From Nageia nagi (Eukaryota > Pinophyta): a stretch of DNA of 64,000 nt. The position numbers and the translations under genes were made by a program. The stretch's first letter is position 1; each line of letters starts with the position of its first letter. The notes under the pieces were generated by a model. The model did not search any database, was not told where the DNA came from, and saw only the letters and a list, made by a program, of their open reading frames with translations. The stretch covers positions 119,412,001 through 119,476,000 of the forward strand of contig JBITNC010000001.1 of the NCBI GenBank assembly GCA_050084985.1. Direction: 5' to 3'. Shown here in pieces: positions 1-12,109 of this stretch.

Positions 1-170
1 TTACAAAGTTAAAATCCTAAATTTCTTCCATTGTATTCATATTGCAATGTGTCCTAATGGTAACCTTTATAAATTTAATATTGGCATCCTATGTTAGTTT
101 ATTAAATTGAATAGTTTTAAATTTTTTATACTAATAATATTTTTGTTATTATCTTTATTTATTGATTATC
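1..170. other. AT-rich sequence, nothing recognised
   Basis: AT-rich DNA before the first exon-like segment. It may be upstream sequence of the transposase remnant that follows, but I see no TATA box or repeat that would show this. Confidence 0.4.
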
Positions 171-1690
171 ATGGTTTACAATAGGAGGGAAAAGAATACA
201 AAACCTCCAAATTCAACTGCAATCAAGAAGGGTTTTGTAAGTATTTATTTATGAATGTGATTTGTTCAATTTTTATTTAATAATATTCATTTCAAAAGAA
301 AAATTAACTTTTCTTTACCTTTTTAATAGAGTAAGGTGGTTTCCAAACTATATAAAATGGCCACACAATGGATGAAAAGGAGTGATATTGATAGAGAAAT
401 TGATATACAAATGGGCATTGGGCCTTCTATTGACGTAGATCGACCATCATCGATGGACTCATCACCAAATGGTAACATTACTTATTTTTTTAATTTTAAA
501 AAATTAATTAAATTTAACTTTGATTAATTAAATGTTACATTAAATAAAGATAATCCTAAGTAATTTAGAAATTGCAGATGTATAGTCAATTAATATGGAG
601 ACTATATTTGCAACATGTAAGGACACCAATGACATTAGATTAAGGTGGATGAGAAGGGTGTTGTAATTAAATATTAGAATGGTAAGAATTGATTTTTAAA
701 AATATATATTTATTTTAGAATATATTAATTTAATAATATTATTAAATTCTCTTTAGGACATTTTTTTATGACACTCTCAAGAAATGCACTTTCCACCAAT
801 TCGATCCCACCATAGATCTCAAGTGGAAAAAATAAAGTGAAACAAGTTATATATAATTTTTATGCTTAACTTTATTTTTAATTTTTTTAATAAATTATTA
901 ATAATAGTACATTTTACTTAATGTTTGTGATTCATATTCTAAAAATTTATGTATTTTGCAACAAAACAAAGAGTCATATATATCATGAAAAGAGAATTTG
1001 GTGATGCATGGAACCCAAAATGGGCATTGCAACAAATGGGAAAGAATTTGAATTAGAGGCGAGATAAAATAAGGAATAAAATAAAAAAAACTTCCTAAAA
1101 ATCAACATAAAGGAAGTAGGCTTGTAGATGTTGACAAGAAGGTGTGGAAGAGCCTAATGAAGAAGGTGGAGGAGGAAGCACATAGAGAATCCACTGCTGA
1201 ACCATCGTAGTTCAAAAAAGTCATGCATACCCAATACAACACATCTTCAATGGCATATACCTATATGTTGAGAAAATCAAAAAAAGTAGGGATAAAATAA
1301 GATATGTAAGTATATTAAATTATTTATTTCATATTTTATTTATGAATAGTTATATAATTAAGTTATATGCATAGAATATTATTTAATGAATATGGTTTTT
1401 TTAGTATGATAAATATGGTAGGTATCCTACAAAAGATGAAGTAAAATTTTAAGCACTAGTATTGAAAATAGCTTCTAATACTATAAGTAATATTTAAGTA
1501 TTTTTTAATTTATTATATTATTTTAATATTAACTCATAATTTTTTTTAGTTTTTTTATTTACTAATATTTAGTTGATTATTCTTTGTGAGATGAGGAGGA
1601 TCAACTAGAGGGTGACCAAGAGGAGGGTGATCGAGGTGAGGAGGGTGACTAGGAGGGGTCAAAAATTGCTAGAATGGATGAAATGATGAA
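171..1690 (+). pseudogene. Ptta/En-Spm-type plant transposase remnant, multi-exon
   Basis: An exon-like segment starts at ATG 171 (MVYNRREKNTK...) and ends at a GTAAGT donor at 237. An acceptor at 328-329 leads in frame into a 63-residue open segment to about 470. A third segment from 578 holds a broken RGPT-like motif (VRTPMT) followed in another frame by DEKGVVIK, a pairing typical of Ptta/En-Spm transposases. Later pieces include FFMTLSRNAL (about 760), WALQQMGKNLN (about 1020), VWKSLMKKVEEEAH (about 1145) and KYGRYPTKDE (about 1420). Stops and frameshifts lie between them, so the gene is dead. CACTA elements encode this family. I could not place terminal CACTA repeats around this copy, so the parent element may run out of the window or be truncated. 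Family assignment is by motif order only; moderate confidence. Confidence 0.5.
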
Positions 1691-1720
1691 GATTACATTA
1701 GGGGTGGTCATGATAGTGAA

Positions 1721-1905
1721 TGATCCATTACCATGCATTTGTACACTTGACTGGACTTTTTTTGTTGACCCATTACCATGCATTTGTACACTTGACATGG
1801 ATATTTTTTTTATTACCATGTATTTATGCACTCAGCATGGACATTTTTGTTGACCCATTACCATGCATTTGTACACTCAGTATGGATATTTTTTATTGAT
1901 TGATT
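1721..1905. repeat. Minisatellite, about 45-bp unit, four copies
   Basis: Four direct copies of a unit beginning near TGACCCATTACCATGCATTT start at 1721, 1766, about 1811 and 1851. Three units are 45 bp apart and one is about 40. Copies differ by point changes and small indels, so the array is not recent. It lies just downstream of the transposase remnant. Confidence 0.85.
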
Positions 1906-2140
1906 GAGATTACACATATTTGATTATTAATTTAGTGTGTTATATTATTTATACGTAATATATTTTAAGTTTTATTCTTATGATGCTTGTATGTTTAAAT
2001 TTAAATGTATCTTTTAATGTATTATTTGAATGTATCTCAAATGTATATATATTACATTTAATGTATTTAATGTAATAATAAATAATTTTTTTAATTATAA
2101 TGCAAAAATTGATAATTTTAGAGTAATTTATTTAATGTTT

Positions 2141-2462
2141 TAAGAGTCAAAACCTTGATTCTTTATGAGTCAAAACCTTTATGTTTTATGATTCACTACA
2201 TTGACTCTTTATGCGTTAAAATATTGACACATTATGAGTCAAGATAATGATTCTTTTGGAGTCATTTTTTTACTCTTTATGAGTCACAACATTGATGCAT
2301 TATGAGTGAAGATAATGATGCTTTTGAAGTTGATTTTTTTACTCTTTATGAGTTAAAACCTTGATGTTTTATGAGTCACTAAATTGACTCTTTATGAGCC
2401 ACAACATTGATGAATTATGAGTCAAGAGTTTGATGCTTTATGAGTCAAAATCTTGATGTTTT
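2141..2462. repeat. Degenerate minisatellite with TTATGAGTCAAAACCTTGATG-like unit
   Basis: About a dozen imperfect direct copies of a unit of roughly 25-28 bp (variants of CTTTATGAGTCAAAACCTTG) fill this stretch. Some copies have AAGATAATGATG in place of AAAACCTTGATG, giving a two-unit higher-order pattern. No gene was seen. Short degenerate unit arrays of this kind occur in subterminal regions of plant DNA transposons, which would fit the transposase remnant upstream, but that link is inference. Confidence 0.8.
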
Positions 2463-2829
2463 GTACAATGAAGAAAACAAATGTTATGATATTTTGCTTG
2501 ATGCATGGGTTGACACTACCCTTAGTGTCACATGAAGCATCAATCAGATGCCAAAAAAAATACACTAAGTTTTGACACATTGGATGATATAAAATGCATT
2601 AAATTTAGAGTGCTTGTGAGGTCTTTTTTGGATGGTCCTAGTCTAACCTTTCTCATAAGCTTAAATGCTTATTTTTTAACTTTGTAAATGGTTATGATTC
2701 CATGAAAAATCCATCCTCCAATATTATCAAGAGAAAATAAAAAATTAAACACACTCAAGTCATCAAAAATGATATATAATATATATATATCATAAAATAG
2801 AATCATAAGTACAACTAGTTCCTACCATG
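2463..2829. other. Spacer with a short hairpin, no gene seen
   Basis: No coding similarity seen. Positions 2511-2530 form a perfect hairpin: TGACACTA, a CCCT loop, then TAGTGTCA. A short TA run is near 2775. The left boundary of the PMD-carrying element that follows is not visible. Confidence 0.5.
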
Positions 2830-4495
2830 CCAAGAACTTTTCCAACCAAAGGCCCATGGGTCTTAGCCCTAGATCTATAGTACTTCTAGATCTAAAACTA
2901 TATGGTATTGAAAGATTTGATTATCCTTTACTAAAATGAGCTCTTGAAGCATCTTAATCTTCTATTGATGAATGACATGTGGCATATCCTACTTGGTCAT
3001 AATATGAACCTAAAGAGTTTTATCCAAGGCTTAGAGGACCTCAATCCTCTAATTTTGAGTCATAAGTTGCTCTTGTAGTGAGGTCACCTACACATGGAGT
3101 CCCTTGATATAAATTTGTAAGTTTATAGCACATTAAAAACTTAGTGTTAATCTTAATAAATATCATAAACTAATCTAGGAAACTAGAAACTAGGATTTAC
3201 CTATGGATGGTGTTGAATGTGCTACAACATATGATTTAGATGGTATGGATGGATTCATACTTGGTAGGGGATGGTGTAGCTATAATTTCCATAGACTCTA
3301 TGTCCTCCTCCTCCTCCTCTCCCTCCTTTGCCTCCTCCTCTCTCTCCTTCTCCTCCTCCTTAACCTTATCCTATTCACCACTTACACGTAAAGGTGTAAG
3401 TTGCATTATGTCCCACCATCTCTAGTACTCCAAAGTATGTTAATGATATGGCATGAGTACCCTGGAGCCATGATCCTCTAATTCCTCCCACTCTACACTC
3501 TAGGATAACAAAACTAAAATTCTTATAAATAGCTTGATATTTATATTACCTCACTATGGAATACTAGACCCTAGCAATGGGAACATCCTACATCAAATTG
3601 AGTTACCTAACACTTATTCTAGATGATATAACTCAATCACCCATGTGTGACACTATATGTGGCATGGAGTTATGCTCCATAAAAACTCCTCATCAAACTC
3701 ATCCCACATTGGTAAGTTAAAGTAGAGATCACAAATGATGTCATCCTCATCCAATCTAGCAATTGTTAGCACTCCTCCACTCCCTATGTCACCTTGATCC
3801 TCTAAATGGTTCTCCATCTAGGTAACCTTTACTAAATAAGTATGATCAATGTTGATATGCTTGTATTCCCAAGCCTATAGAATAAATGAATGGGGGACAA
3901 ACTTGCCACCCTTCTTCACATTGAAAAAATTATAAAGATCCCAAAATAGTATGACCAATATGCATATATCCCATGCATATCTCTCTCCTAATAGGCATAC
4001 CCCCTCACTATAGGAATAAACTCAATGTTAAATCACTTATGGTTCTTATCACTACACAAGATAGTATTGATAAGAGTCGCAACATACAAATGAAGCCATC
4101 ATATGCTATTTATATCCTCTAGGGAAAAATACACTATTTTATGAAGGGGAGCCCCTCTTATTTTTCTATTGGTATTCCCTCACACATATAATCCAAATAA
4201 GACTTATCCTCTATCTCTACCATAAAGAGAGTAACTCTCTCGATCAATATTGTACCCTTAACGAGTCCTTGTAAGATGCAATGAATGTCAACCAGCATGA
4301 TGGTAATCTCACCCATGTGTATATGAAATGTGTTGGTATCATCACACCAATGTTCCATTGATGCAATCAAAAAATATTTATCACATGGGATGAAAACAAC
4401 ACCTCTCATATAAGCTATCTTGGATGTATCTAAGCATCCTCTCTCCTTAGCTATAAGTACTAAGTTTGAAACCACATCCATAAAGGGATTCCATG
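2830..4495 (-). pseudogene. Plant mobile domain (PMD)-like gene, antisense to its retrotransposon (copy A)
   Basis: The best preserved part is a 107-residue open segment at 4158-4481 (minus). It contains MEHWCDDTNTFHIHMGEITI followed by a hydrophobic MLVDIHCILQG, which matches the start of the PMD fold (W-x-P-x-T-x-T-F-H-x-x-x-G-E-x-T-x-T-x-x-D-x-x-x-x-L-G). Downstream (lower coordinates) the reading frame breaks repeatedly, but the DNA stays alignable with the second copy at 49550-51215 down to about 3650. The plus strand at 3301-3345 is CTCCTC-rich, so on the minus strand a GAG/GAA-rich acidic stretch lies near the 3' end. PMD proteins occur as host genes and as cargo of plant transposons. 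Here the placement between a spacer and a 3' LTR argues for retrotransposon cargo. Confidence 0.7.
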
Positions 4496-5395
4496 GCTAA
4501 CATCTAATTAGGTATGCTCAGTTCCACATTCATGAAATAAGAAAATATCATTTCATCAATAAATAAATAATAAATACAAATTATGATGTTAAAAAGATAT
4601 CAAAATCTAACATTTTTTTCACAATTGATGACATAACTAAAAGCATATTTTGAAAATTTAAATTTTGGTATGCATCTAAATTTGTAGAGTCAAAGGTTAA
4701 TATCTAAATAAATTTAAAATGATCATAAAATTTTTATATAACTAAATATGTTGAATGAAATACATAACATTTTTATTTTATCAACACAGTATTGAAATTT
4801 AGAAGCTTTTATTTTCAAAAAAGTCATGCTTTATTCTAGTGATGCTACTACATTTTTGGCAATGACACTAGGTTAATAGGATAAAACTTAATTTATTTTA
4901 CTATAAGTTCTCATTACTAATGGTAAGTTCACAAAAAACATATTTTGTTTCTCAATTAATATCTCTTTTCATAGTTTGTTGTATATTTCATGCCTATTTT
5001 CTATGATCAAAATTGGCATTTTATTAATGATTCATATAATATTTTCAAGAAAATATTGAATATAGTATATTGCATATCATAATATATCTTATCCTATACA
5101 TTGGTTTTCATTTTATAAATGCTTATCATTATTTCCAAATTGATACTTTTCCATTCTTGTACAATGTATTCACATATGCATTTATATCATGTCTACTGGC
5201 TATGCTTTCAATTGAATGCATATCTCTATATAACATATTTTTCTAAAAGATTTTTTGTACAATTTTTATTTAAGATATATCATTTATCATATATTTTTTT
5301 GTCATATCTTATCAAAATTATTTTATTTGTTAAATGATTCTTATCATATCTTATCATATGTTAAACTAATTTTCATATCATGTTATTTCTCTTTT

Positions 5396-5527
5396 CATTG
5401 GCTTCCTCTGTTAGGGAGGGGAACTCTTATCAATTGCTTCCTATGTAAGGGAATGGTACTCTTATCATTGGCTTACTCTATAAGGGAGGGGAATTCTTAT
5501 CATTTATTTCTTTGTAAGAGAGGAACA
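5396..5527. repeat. 3' UTR minisatellite of the PMD-carrying element (copy A, short-unit form)
   Basis: Four units of about 35 bp, each built of TTGGCTTCCTCTGTTAGGGA-type sequence followed by ACTCTTATCA. The relative at 52794-53162 has the same core, but most units are extended to about 89 bp by a TCCATGG-AACATGGTGGCTTGG block. The last unit ends at the GAACA target site of the inserted element. Confidence 0.75.
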
Positions 5528-6599
5528 TGTTGATCAATATAATGTAACCTTAAAGGGTTTGGTCTAGTTGAGTTCTCCATTGCCCACAATAATAGGTTCC
5601 TTGAAAGAGCAACAAGTGGTGGGAATGCACTCGTGTTGGTTTTCTACTCAATCTTTGTGTTATAGGTTGGTTCCTATCTATTATGAAGATTAAATGTAAT
5701 AGGAAAGAGATAAAAGGTATAGATTTATAGGAAAGAGATTAACAAATTGAATTGAAACTAAAGTAAGAACTTCATAGCTTGGGCATTGCAACACAAGCAA
5801 CAATCCATAACCAAGATTAAGAATAGTGAGCTATCTCACCCTTGGGGTCTCACAATCACAATAAAAAACCATAACTTAAGACATCATCTCATATATAACA
5901 TATACAAAACCAATAAATAACCATTTGTTGCAAAAGGAAAAAGCATTATCTATTTGCATTATTATATATGAAAGTATCTTATAGACCTGGGAAAATTTGC
6001 TAGAATGTTCAACCTCTTTGATTTCTAACATTTTACCATTTATACATCTACATGCCCTGGTGGGTTGTTATTTATTATTAATATGCATAATTACTCATCT
6101 TGATTAAAATAAGCAAAGAAAATTATTACAATAAATTTTACAATTATGTTATATTACACAGTGAATAAGTACCAATAGTATGACTATCTAGGAATTTGAA
6201 TTTTTTGAACAATCATATACATTGATTCATAATCCTCCTGACATGTTGATTACTCTTTCTTTGGTCCTATAGTTGATTTAATATGGTACTATAGTTGATT
6301 GAAGAAGTACTCAGTTTGATAGATATAATCTAGCACTATGTTCTATCGATAGCTATCTACTTCTCTACAACCATTGATGATCCATATTGTAGTTCTTAAA
6401 TGAATAGAGTAATGGAGGGTTCTAAATGGTATATTAACCTAGTTTGAGAAAAAACTATCATTGTTATATGGAATTGAGTCAAACTTAACACATTAATAGG
6501 GCTCTAATGGTCAAACACTTAAGATCAAGTGGACCTAGGTGTTACTTCTTATTCATTACTCTTACCTTATTTTTATGGGTGTTATTTCTTTTCTTTGGG

Positions 6600-7190
6600 T
6601 TCTATTGATTAACTAGATCTTCTTAGTACCATTGATTGTAGCCAAAAGTTCTAATATCATCACTCAAAATTGATGGGTTCTATTTGGGATCTTCTTGAAT
6701 CATCACTTGCCATTACTTATTTCATGACCTATTAATTTTAGTCAAAATTTTTGACATCATCACTCAAAATTAGCAAGCTTTATTTAGAATCTTCTTGAAT
6801 CATTACCTACCATTACTTATTTTGAGATCCACTGATTATAGCCAAAAATTCTAACATCATCACTCAAAATTGATGGGCTCTATTTGCAATCTTCTTGAAT
6901 CATCACTTACCATTACTTATTCTGGGACCCATTGATTTTAGCCAAAAATTCTAACATCATCACTCAAAATTGATGGCCTCTATTTGGGATCTTCTTAAAT
7001 CATCACCCACCATTACTTATTTTGGTACCTAATAATTTTAGCCAAAAATTATGACATCATCACCCAAAATTAGTGGGCTCTATTTGGGATCTTCTTGAAT
7101 CATCATCCACCATTACTTATTTTTGAACTTGTTGATTTTAGTCAAAAGTTTTGACATCATCACTCAAAATTGATGGGCTCTATTTACTTA
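6600..7190. repeat. About 100-bp tandem array inside the 3' LTR, six copies
   Basis: Six direct units, each starting near TTTTAGCCAAAAATTCTAAC and continuing ATCATCACTCAAAATTGATG, recur at about 6640, 6738, 6838, 6938, 7038 and 7138. The other LTR has the same six-unit array at 18470-19040, so the array existed before the element inserted. Confidence 0.88.
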
Positions 7191-7254
7191 TGGGTACCTC
7201 TCATTGATTACTTAGACATAACTTGGACTTATATTTATAAAAAAGATTGAATCA

Positions 7255-7425
7255 TGTATTTACAATTACTTTTGTACACTATATTTACAACTCTCAAACA
7301 CTATATTTACAACTCTTGAACATTGTATTTACAAATCTTAGACATTGTATTTACAACTACTCCTAGACACTATATTTACAAATACTCTTGGACACTATAT
7401 TTACAACTCCTATACACTTCCTTAG
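7255..7425. repeat. Short tandem array (CACTATATTTACAACTC unit) in the 3' LTR
   Basis: About seven units of 24-28 bp with the core ACACTATATTTACAACTCxxxG. The other LTR carries a shorter version at 19095-19190 with about four units, so this array has changed in copy number between the two LTRs since insertion. Confidence 0.8.
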
Positions 7426-7789
7426 ACTTTTCTCTTCCTATCAATTCTTTTATAGATATAGTTCTTGCCCCATTTGATTGTTAATATGATTTACAATTAA
7501 TCCTTGAGAACTATTACAACACTTGATTGACTTTGACTAGAGATTTACAAGGAAAAAATATAAAAGACAAAGACCCACATATACAATAGTTGGATTATAC
7601 ATACAATATACAGATCTTAACAACACTAAAATTCTTTAGTCTTGGCTAATAGAAGACTCAAATTTAATTTTAAAAGGAAGAGAGTTGGAATAGAAAGAAT
7701 TTTTCAAAAAGAATGAAAGAATAGAAGAATGATAGTATGTTACCCCACCCTAGAGTGCAATTCTTAAAGAATACAATCTTCTAGTGGCT

Positions 7790-10700
7790 CTTGGGGTCTT
7801 CACCTTTGGAGAATAGGATGCACTACTTATTGCTTCTAGTAGCCTATTTAAATATAGATTTGGTAGGGGTATCAGGTGGTGGAATCAACTCTATTGGGAG
7901 GAAAGGGTGCACCTTTTTATTCAAATATTTAAGGTCCTAAAATTCAACTTGTGATAGAATAGGGGATGCTTGAATATTTATAGTATCTACTTTAAAACCT
8001 ATCAAAATTTTCTCTAGCCTCCTAGCATGTAGGAACCTTATTATTATTTCTTGAGTAAGATCATTTATTTGTTGTAAATCTAAGATTTTCTTCTCAAAAA
8101 AAGACTCCTTGAGAAATTGAATGGTATTAGCTACCCAACTAGTAGCATTACCCTATACATTTTATTCTTCCCATAATTTGGGAGCTTTCATTTCAATCAA
8201 AGAATTAAAGAATTTGTTAATAAATCCAACTTTGTTATGAGCTAGTGTTTACCAATGTCCATATTGAACACCAAAGCTTGGAGTTTACCTATATTCTAGA
8301 TCCTCCTCAAATATTATTATCTTAGCCTAAGAGTAATAGTAGCTATGTCTTTCTTAGTTAAGACTCTCATCCAACTCTACATTTTCTCAATAACTAAATC
8401 TTGGTATATCTAAAACTAACTGGTGGAGAGTGGTTTGCATGTTGAACTAGTTTATGGCTTGTAATGTCTATTCTTTTAACAAATGTAAATATGATAAAGT
8501 CATCATTCTATCTCCAACTTGCTCCACCAAGGATTTTTGAAAGCCTTATATTAGCAATAATAGTTTTAAATTGTCATTAGATAATACTTTGCTAGCTACT
8601 ATGATATTTTGCAACTCAGCCTCAACTTGCTTAACCTATTGGCCATCTATAAATGTAGCCTGAGCTTTAATATTTTGTATAGTTGATTTGCATTATGTAG
8701 CTCAACCTTTATTTCTATCAAGCTCTTATCAAATTTTGACCTTTTCTTATCAACCTTTACAAGTAGGTTTTATTTTTATTTTGTAACCTAACCATTATTT
8801 TGTCTTTAAGGGAGTATTCTTTCTTATATTGATCAATTTTCTTATTCAATTTATCTATCTTAGTCTCCATTACTTGAAAAAATTTATTGGATTCTATTCA
8901 AGTATTCATAAAGAACTTGGATTGGTCAATTATTAGAGCACTTTGCATATTCACATCAATTATAGTCATGGGAGTAGTATCTGGCTTGTCATTCTTTGAA
9001 AGACATTTGTGTTATCCTCATATCTTTCATTTTTGTTACTTTACTCAAAATTATTGACTATTTCTTAGGAAACATAGGAGGTTTATTAATAAAAAGTTGC
9101 CCAAGAAATGGGTTCTACAATTTGTGTAGAAAAAATTGATTTAATCTCCTCCTATGAGGCTCTAAGAATTAAAGAACAAGGAGGAGTATTTACACATAAA
9201 GTGGTTGTTATGACTTGTTGAATGGGTTCTAACTCCTTTAGAGGTGTAGCATGTTGAATTACTATTTCTTTTTTTGCTTCCTCCATGACCTTATCTTCAT
9301 CATAATCTTTATCCATTGGGTCTAAGTCTCTTTTTCTTATAGATTCATCATCATCATCACCATCATTACCTAGCCCACCTCTAGGTATAGTTGTTGCAGA
9401 TACACTTACTCTAAGTACATTTCCCTTGCCTTGTTGAATTTTCATGTGTTCCTTTTCTAAGGCTTATTTATTTTTTGGGACTTCTTCCTTTTCTAGGAGT
9501 TATTCTTGAGCAGCAGTATATATACTTTAAGGCTCTTACAATCCTTCTATATGAAATATTTCTACCTCTTTTACCATATCCCTTGAAGTTTCTTTTGTGA
9601 TTTTGGAAGGTGTAGTTCTTTATGACCTAGGCTATGTGGTACAGGGTTTCTTTAATAATTTTTCCTCTTTCTATGAGGTTTGTTATTTTTTGAAGAAGAC
9701 TCCTGACAAGTAGTAGCAGCATTTGATGGATTTTATTCCCCCTTTTTTGTAGGCTCTTGTAAGTTGTATGGTTGTCCAACCTCTATTTATTTCACTCCTA
9801 TAGCTAATTTACCTTAAAATTTAGGAGGAAAAGGCTAGCCAAATTCTAGCAAAGGATCTTTAGACTATTCAACCTCCCAAAATTTATCATATTTAAATTT
9901 ATTAAATAATTCATTTTCAATATGATGAATCTTTGTTGTATGTTCCAATATAAATTTTATGAAATAATGGATTTTATTGGGGCCCTAACCTAAATTTGTT
10001 AGCTAGGTGAGGACATCCAGATCAAGGGTAAAGTCTTACTACTTGTTTTCTCAATTGTTGTATTTCTTTATCCCCTCAAGGGTCATCTAGGCCTTAATTA
10101 GGGGTGTAAATTCTCATTTAGGGTACATTTATACTTCTTGCTTAATTTTATTTACAAAATATTCCATGAGGTATATACTCATGGGCAAAGGCTAGGTGCT
10201 TCTTGCTTGACCTTATTACTTTTTTCATCTCCCCTAAAGGATCATACATCCATGGGGCTTCTACTATATCTAGTTTAAAATTTTGTACAACAAATTTTGC
10301 TATACTATCTTTACAACCTACTTCTAAAAGAGTGAAATTTTTAGTAGAAGCTGGTATATCTATAATATATTTGAAACTACCACCAAACCCATACTTGTTC
10401 TCAATGGAATATATTTTTCTATCCATCTCTATGGAATATAACTAAGGAGTGACATACTTATGTAAGAAAAAGAGTTTTTCAAAATACCCATACCTCATAC
10501 TTATAGTACAATCTTTGAGAAAGTACCAATCACTAATTTTATTTCCTCCTTGTAGCTCTTACATAGCACTCTTACGTAGACTACTAGTGAGTCTTCCTAT
10601 CAATATCTACACTATTGTTGCATAGAATTTTTCCATGAACTCATAATATGATCTATGCAACTTGCTCAAGATTGGCACTCTCAAATCAATTGGTACTAGT

Positions 10701-11560
10701 CCAATACTTGGATTCATTGGCTCAATTGGTAGCCTAAACTCCACAAGTTTGTCAAGATTTTGATAGGCCAAGAGCCACTAGAGATATGAAGAGTGTCTAA
10801 AATATAATTTTTCAATTTTGAAAAGATATCTCTTTATCTCATTAGAAATGAAAGTTAGGAAGTCATAGCAAATATGTGCCTCTATGATATTATAAGCCAT
10901 ACACACCATGGCTTCATCTACTTCTATTTAGATTTTCTTTTCTAGGATGACTACCAGTGTCTATAACACCTCTTTATTTCTCTTGTTTTCAAATAGAACA
11001 ATGTCATAGCTTGGCTAGAGCTATGTGGTTTTATTTACCTAATATCTCTCATGAATCCAATTTATCATTTCATCTTCATTACTATAGAAATCATTATTCT
11101 CTCTTTTTAAATCAATATACTTCTTTACATGAAAATTCTAATTACCTAGAATAGCAAATGCTTGAAGAATAAAATCAAGGGAGTAGGCTATTATTACTTC
11201 AAATTTTGGCTCTGACTCTTCTCCTTACTCTTGGTCCTTGAACATTCCTATCTGATAACCCTGTTGGTTATGCTTATGTGCCACCAAATACAACAACTTA
11301 GGCCAAGTGAATGATTCATAGGACACATAATAGACTAGGCCCTGGTCAATCATGATGTCTCTCTTTGACTATGCTAATGATTTTCCTTTTCTAGCAACTT
11401 TAAAACTTATATGTTGTAGAAGGATGTGATTAGGGTTGACTCTCCATGTATTAATGTGATTTTTCACCTCCATCTTAGTCCAATTCACCCCTAAAGCATT
11501 CTCAAGGTACTCCTCTTGCATGGCTATAGGTTAGCATTAACTTGCTCTATTTTGGTTGGA
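7790..11560 (-). pseudogene. Long additional ORF between integrase and 3' LTR, unknown function
   Basis: About 3.8 kb of minus-strand sequence reads as one decayed coding region in the same sense as pol. Open islands include 10148-10426 (92 residues, with FGGSFKYIIDIPAS and IVEAPWMYDPLGEMKKV) and 9152-9445 (97 residues, with a D/E-rich linker GNDGDDDDESIRKRDLDPMD). An N-terminal island near 11500-11170 reads GVNWTKMEVxNHINTWRVNP. The C-terminal part is rich in L, K, E and Q and looks helical. No transmembrane segment, zinc knuckle or known enzyme motif was seen. Position after integrase is where Tat elements carry extra ORFs and Athila elements an env-like ORF. I see nothing env-like. I do not recognise the protein. 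Confidence 0.55.
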
Positions 11561-12109
11561 GCTGATGATTTAGAAGTCAACATGGTATCAACACTCTTTT
11601 TATAACCTCTAGTTTGCATTTAAGAATTATAATCTACATTCTACAAGGTCCTAAAATTTTGTATCTCCTTATAAACTTAGCTCTACAAATTATAATCTCT
11701 AGTCATTCTAGAAACTTGTATGCTAAAAAATGGTTGTGTTGATTTGGAGGTATGCAAGATGTTTTATTAATCCAAGGTTTATTAGACTTCTATTAATGGT
11801 AATTAATGTTTAGGGTATTGAGATATGTACATTGTATGGACTAGGATACCATAAGCTGGATGAGTAGGTATGGAGTGCATCAAATTTAAATTAGGGTACC
11901 CATATGATAGTTTGAGAAATTCAAAAAAATATTTTCTTAAATGCTACCTTATTCAATTATATCTTAGCAACACATTGATATTAACTCTAGATCATGCTAA
12001 ATGAATGTTGAGCATTAATGACAACCTACTTTCTTGAAAGCTATGTATAAAAGATATACAAGCCTTAAAAACACACCTCTTTTGTTTTGAAATTATATAC
12101 ATTATACAA
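11561..12109. other. Spacer between the integrase end and the additional ORF
   Basis: AT-rich sequence inside the 14-kb element with no clear coding motif on either strand. It may hold the splice or start signals of the additional ORF, but none can be assigned. Confidence 0.4.

Larger units (their letters stand above)
5528..7775 (-). repeat. 3' LTR of the 14-kb Ty3/gypsy element (full length)
   Basis: A 2,248-bp LTR running from TG (5528) to CA (7774-7775). From about 5960 onward it aligns with 17795-19560, sharing for example TAGTATGTTACCCCACCCTA just before the end. The first roughly 430 bp have no counterpart in the other LTR. It contains two internal tandem arrays, annotated separately. 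Confidence 0.88.

Noticed and set aside
3203-3425. Leucine- and serine-rich plus-strand open frames
   Set aside because: They are the reverse of the acidic end of the antisense PMD gene, made by a CTC/CCT-rich stretch.
5119-5533. Overlapping hydrophobic plus-strand open frames
   Set aside because: Composition artefact of TTATCA-rich spacer; not shared as a frame with the second copy of the element.
6600-7190. Possible CRISPR-like array
   Set aside because: Units are contiguous without unique spacers, lie inside an LTR and the DNA is a plant nuclear one.
10203-10445. Plus-strand 80-residue open frame
   Set aside because: Shadow of the minus-strand additional ORF at 10148-10426.
7790-11560. 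env-like gene of an Athila-type element
   Set aside because: No signal peptide or transmembrane segment visible, and an acidic linker and helical C-terminus instead.
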